Source of the DNA: Bacteroidota bacterium
GTDB lineage: Bacteria; Bacteroidota; Ignavibacteria; Palsa-1295
Assembly: GCA_025363505.1 (NCBI GenBank)
Contig: JANYDV010000213.1
Span: 1-6,250, forward strand
DNA length: 6,250 bases
Direction of reading: 5' to 3'
Made by a program: the position numbers and the translations under genes. Shown piece by piece: positions 5,420 to 6,250 of this stretch; within the stretch, counting starts at the first letter, position 1; each line of letters starts with the position of its first letter. Below the pieces are notes generated by a model that was not told where the DNA came from, made no database searches, and was given only the letters and a program-made list of their open reading frames with translations.

Positions 5420-6250
5420 TCGGAAGTACACACCCCAGTTTTGGAGGTATATCCTTGCAGGATTTGCAAATGAAGCCGGTCTCGATCCTGATGTTGTAAT
5501 AACCAGTGACCAAGTCTGTTTTGGATTTGTACCTTGCAAGGGCGGGGTCGTTGCGTCTAATACTCCTTGCGGAATCGTAATGCCATAATCCGGAGCCGCG
5601 GTACGACTTGTATTTTGCAATGCGAAGACTGTCATTAGAGGTACACTGCGAGGGTTATTACCATCATCATAAAGTACGACTCGTTTTCCATCGTTCGATC
5701 TCAGTTCTATTTTAAGTATATGTGATTGGAATGGGGGTCCAAACTCAAGATCGAGAAAAACAAACCCATCATGAATTTGTGTCAGTGATGATGGTGAACC
5801 ACTGAGATTGATTTGTGAAGTATATTCTTCTGTAATGTCATTAGTTAATATACGCTCTATCGGAGTAGTCGAAAATGCTGCACAGGCTGTTGAGCCGGGT
5901 TGAAGAGAAAGAGCCGTTGAAATGGTTTTGAATGTGTTCGTTTTTCCGGCACCCATTTGTGCAGAGAACTGGGGATAGGGAATACAGCTTTGCATTATTA
6001 AATTACGCGTTTGCACAGCATCCTTTTGTAGGGATGGTAATATTCCCAACAGTTGTGCTGCCATCCCTGCTGCATTTGGTGCTGCGGCTGATGTTCCGGT
6101 AAAGTTTGCACGAAAGGTAGTAGTAATTCCATCTGCTGAAGCAATAACGGGCATTTGGCGATCAACACTCGGATGTCCGCCCATTGCACTCCCCCCATCT
6201 TCAAAAAGACGCATTCTTGCAGGACCCAAAGGACTAAAATCTTCGGGAAC
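5417..6250 (-). CDS. Subtilisin-like (S8) serine protease, C-terminal part with P-domain-like tail; 5' end off window
   Basis: The frame is open from the right edge for 277 codons to TAA at 5417-5419; the in-frame TTG at 6227-6229 is unlikely to be a true start because the subtilase fold is already under way before it. Residue numbers here count from the window edge. FSPLGP (5-10) and MPVIASADGITTTF (33-46) match the segment before the active-site serine of subtilases, and FTGTSAAAP (50-58) is the catalytic Ser54 signature GTSxAxP. The following helix and GAGKTNTFKTISTAL (100-114) close the catalytic domain. The catalytic Asp, His and oxyanion Asn must lie outside the window. Residues about 135-277 look like a proprotein-convertase P-domain jelly roll (ILKIELRSNDGKRVVLYDDG, TWSLVITTSG, LQNWGVYF). 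The protein ends there with no T9SS sorting domain, unlike the other exported proteins in this window. It is probably exported or periplasmic and is the first visible gene of a unit with the downstream lipoprotein. Confidence 0.9.
   Translation of the reverse strand, partial: VPEDFSPLGPARMRLFEDGGSAMGGHPSVDRQMPVIASADGITTTFRANFTGTSAAAPNAAGMAAQLLGILPSLQKDAVQTRNLIMQSCIPYPQFSAQMGAGKTNTFKTISTALSLQPGSTACAAFSTTPIERILTNDITEEYTSQINLSGSPSSLTQIHDGFVFLDLEFGPPFQSHILKIELRSNDGKRVVLYDDGNNPRSVPLMTVFALQNTSRTAAPDYGITIPQGVLDATTPPLQGTNPKQTWSLVITTSGSRPASFANPARIYLQNWGVYFR

Noticed and set aside
5400..5588. 62-codon plus-strand frame opposite the protease C-terminus
   Set aside because: It is antisense to the conserved P-domain-like tail and shows no domain or convincing start.
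3015..6250. A multi-gene defence island around the TIR gene
   Set aside because: The neighbours are exported or envelope proteins on other transcripts, separated by terminators; no nuclease, helicase, Argonaute, nucleotidyltransferase or mobile-element gene is visible.

Overview
The window most likely comes from a member of the FCB (Fibrobacterota-Chlorobiota-Bacteroidota) group, probably a Kapabacteria/Ignavibacteria-like lineage. The main evidence is a textbook type IX secretion (T9SS) type A sorting domain at the C-terminus of the protein at 2281-2802 (LEQNYPNPFNPST near its start, IPSGTYIYRL and KMVLTK at its end). A second such domain begins at the C-terminus of the repeat protein on the minus strand at 1-2049. 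Base composition judged by eye is moderate (low to mid 40s % GC). The phylum assignment is an inference from these motifs, not from a marker gene.

Layout. (1) 1-2049, minus strand: a large exported Asp-box (BNR/YCF48-like) beta-propeller protein, 683 codons visible, cut by the left edge inside its T9SS sorting domain. (2) 2050-2280: a divergent intergenic region holding a ribosome-binding site, a possible promoter element and a 13-bp odd palindrome. (3) 2281-2802, plus strand: a 173-residue exported protein made of a signal peptide, a short Gly-rich double hairpin motif and a T9SS sorting domain, followed by a strong intrinsic terminator. (4) 2877-3014: a short spacer that may encode a 30-residue single-helix membrane peptide on the minus strand. 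(5) 3015-4763, plus strand: a 582-residue TIR - TolB-N-like (COG5616 type) - TPR protein. (6) 4764-4866: a convergent spacer with an intrinsic terminator that serves the minus strand. (7) 4867-6250, minus strand: an apparent two-gene unit, in which the C-terminal part of a subtilisin-like (S8) protease with a P-domain-like tail is followed 25 bases later by a small proline-rich lipoprotein.

How the genes fit together. Three separate contexts seem to lie side by side. The first two genes, transcribed divergently, both encode probable T9SS cargo for the cell surface or medium. The protease and lipoprotein are a second envelope or exported pair, probably co-transcribed from a promoter to the right of the window. 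Between them sits the only clearly cytosolic protein, the TIR-TolB-TPR protein, a plausible sensor/effector whose TIR domain keeps the candidate NADase glutamate. It is monocistronic, and no recognisable defence partner gene is visible. It is the best candidate here for poorly described biology, but the window alone does not establish a new system.
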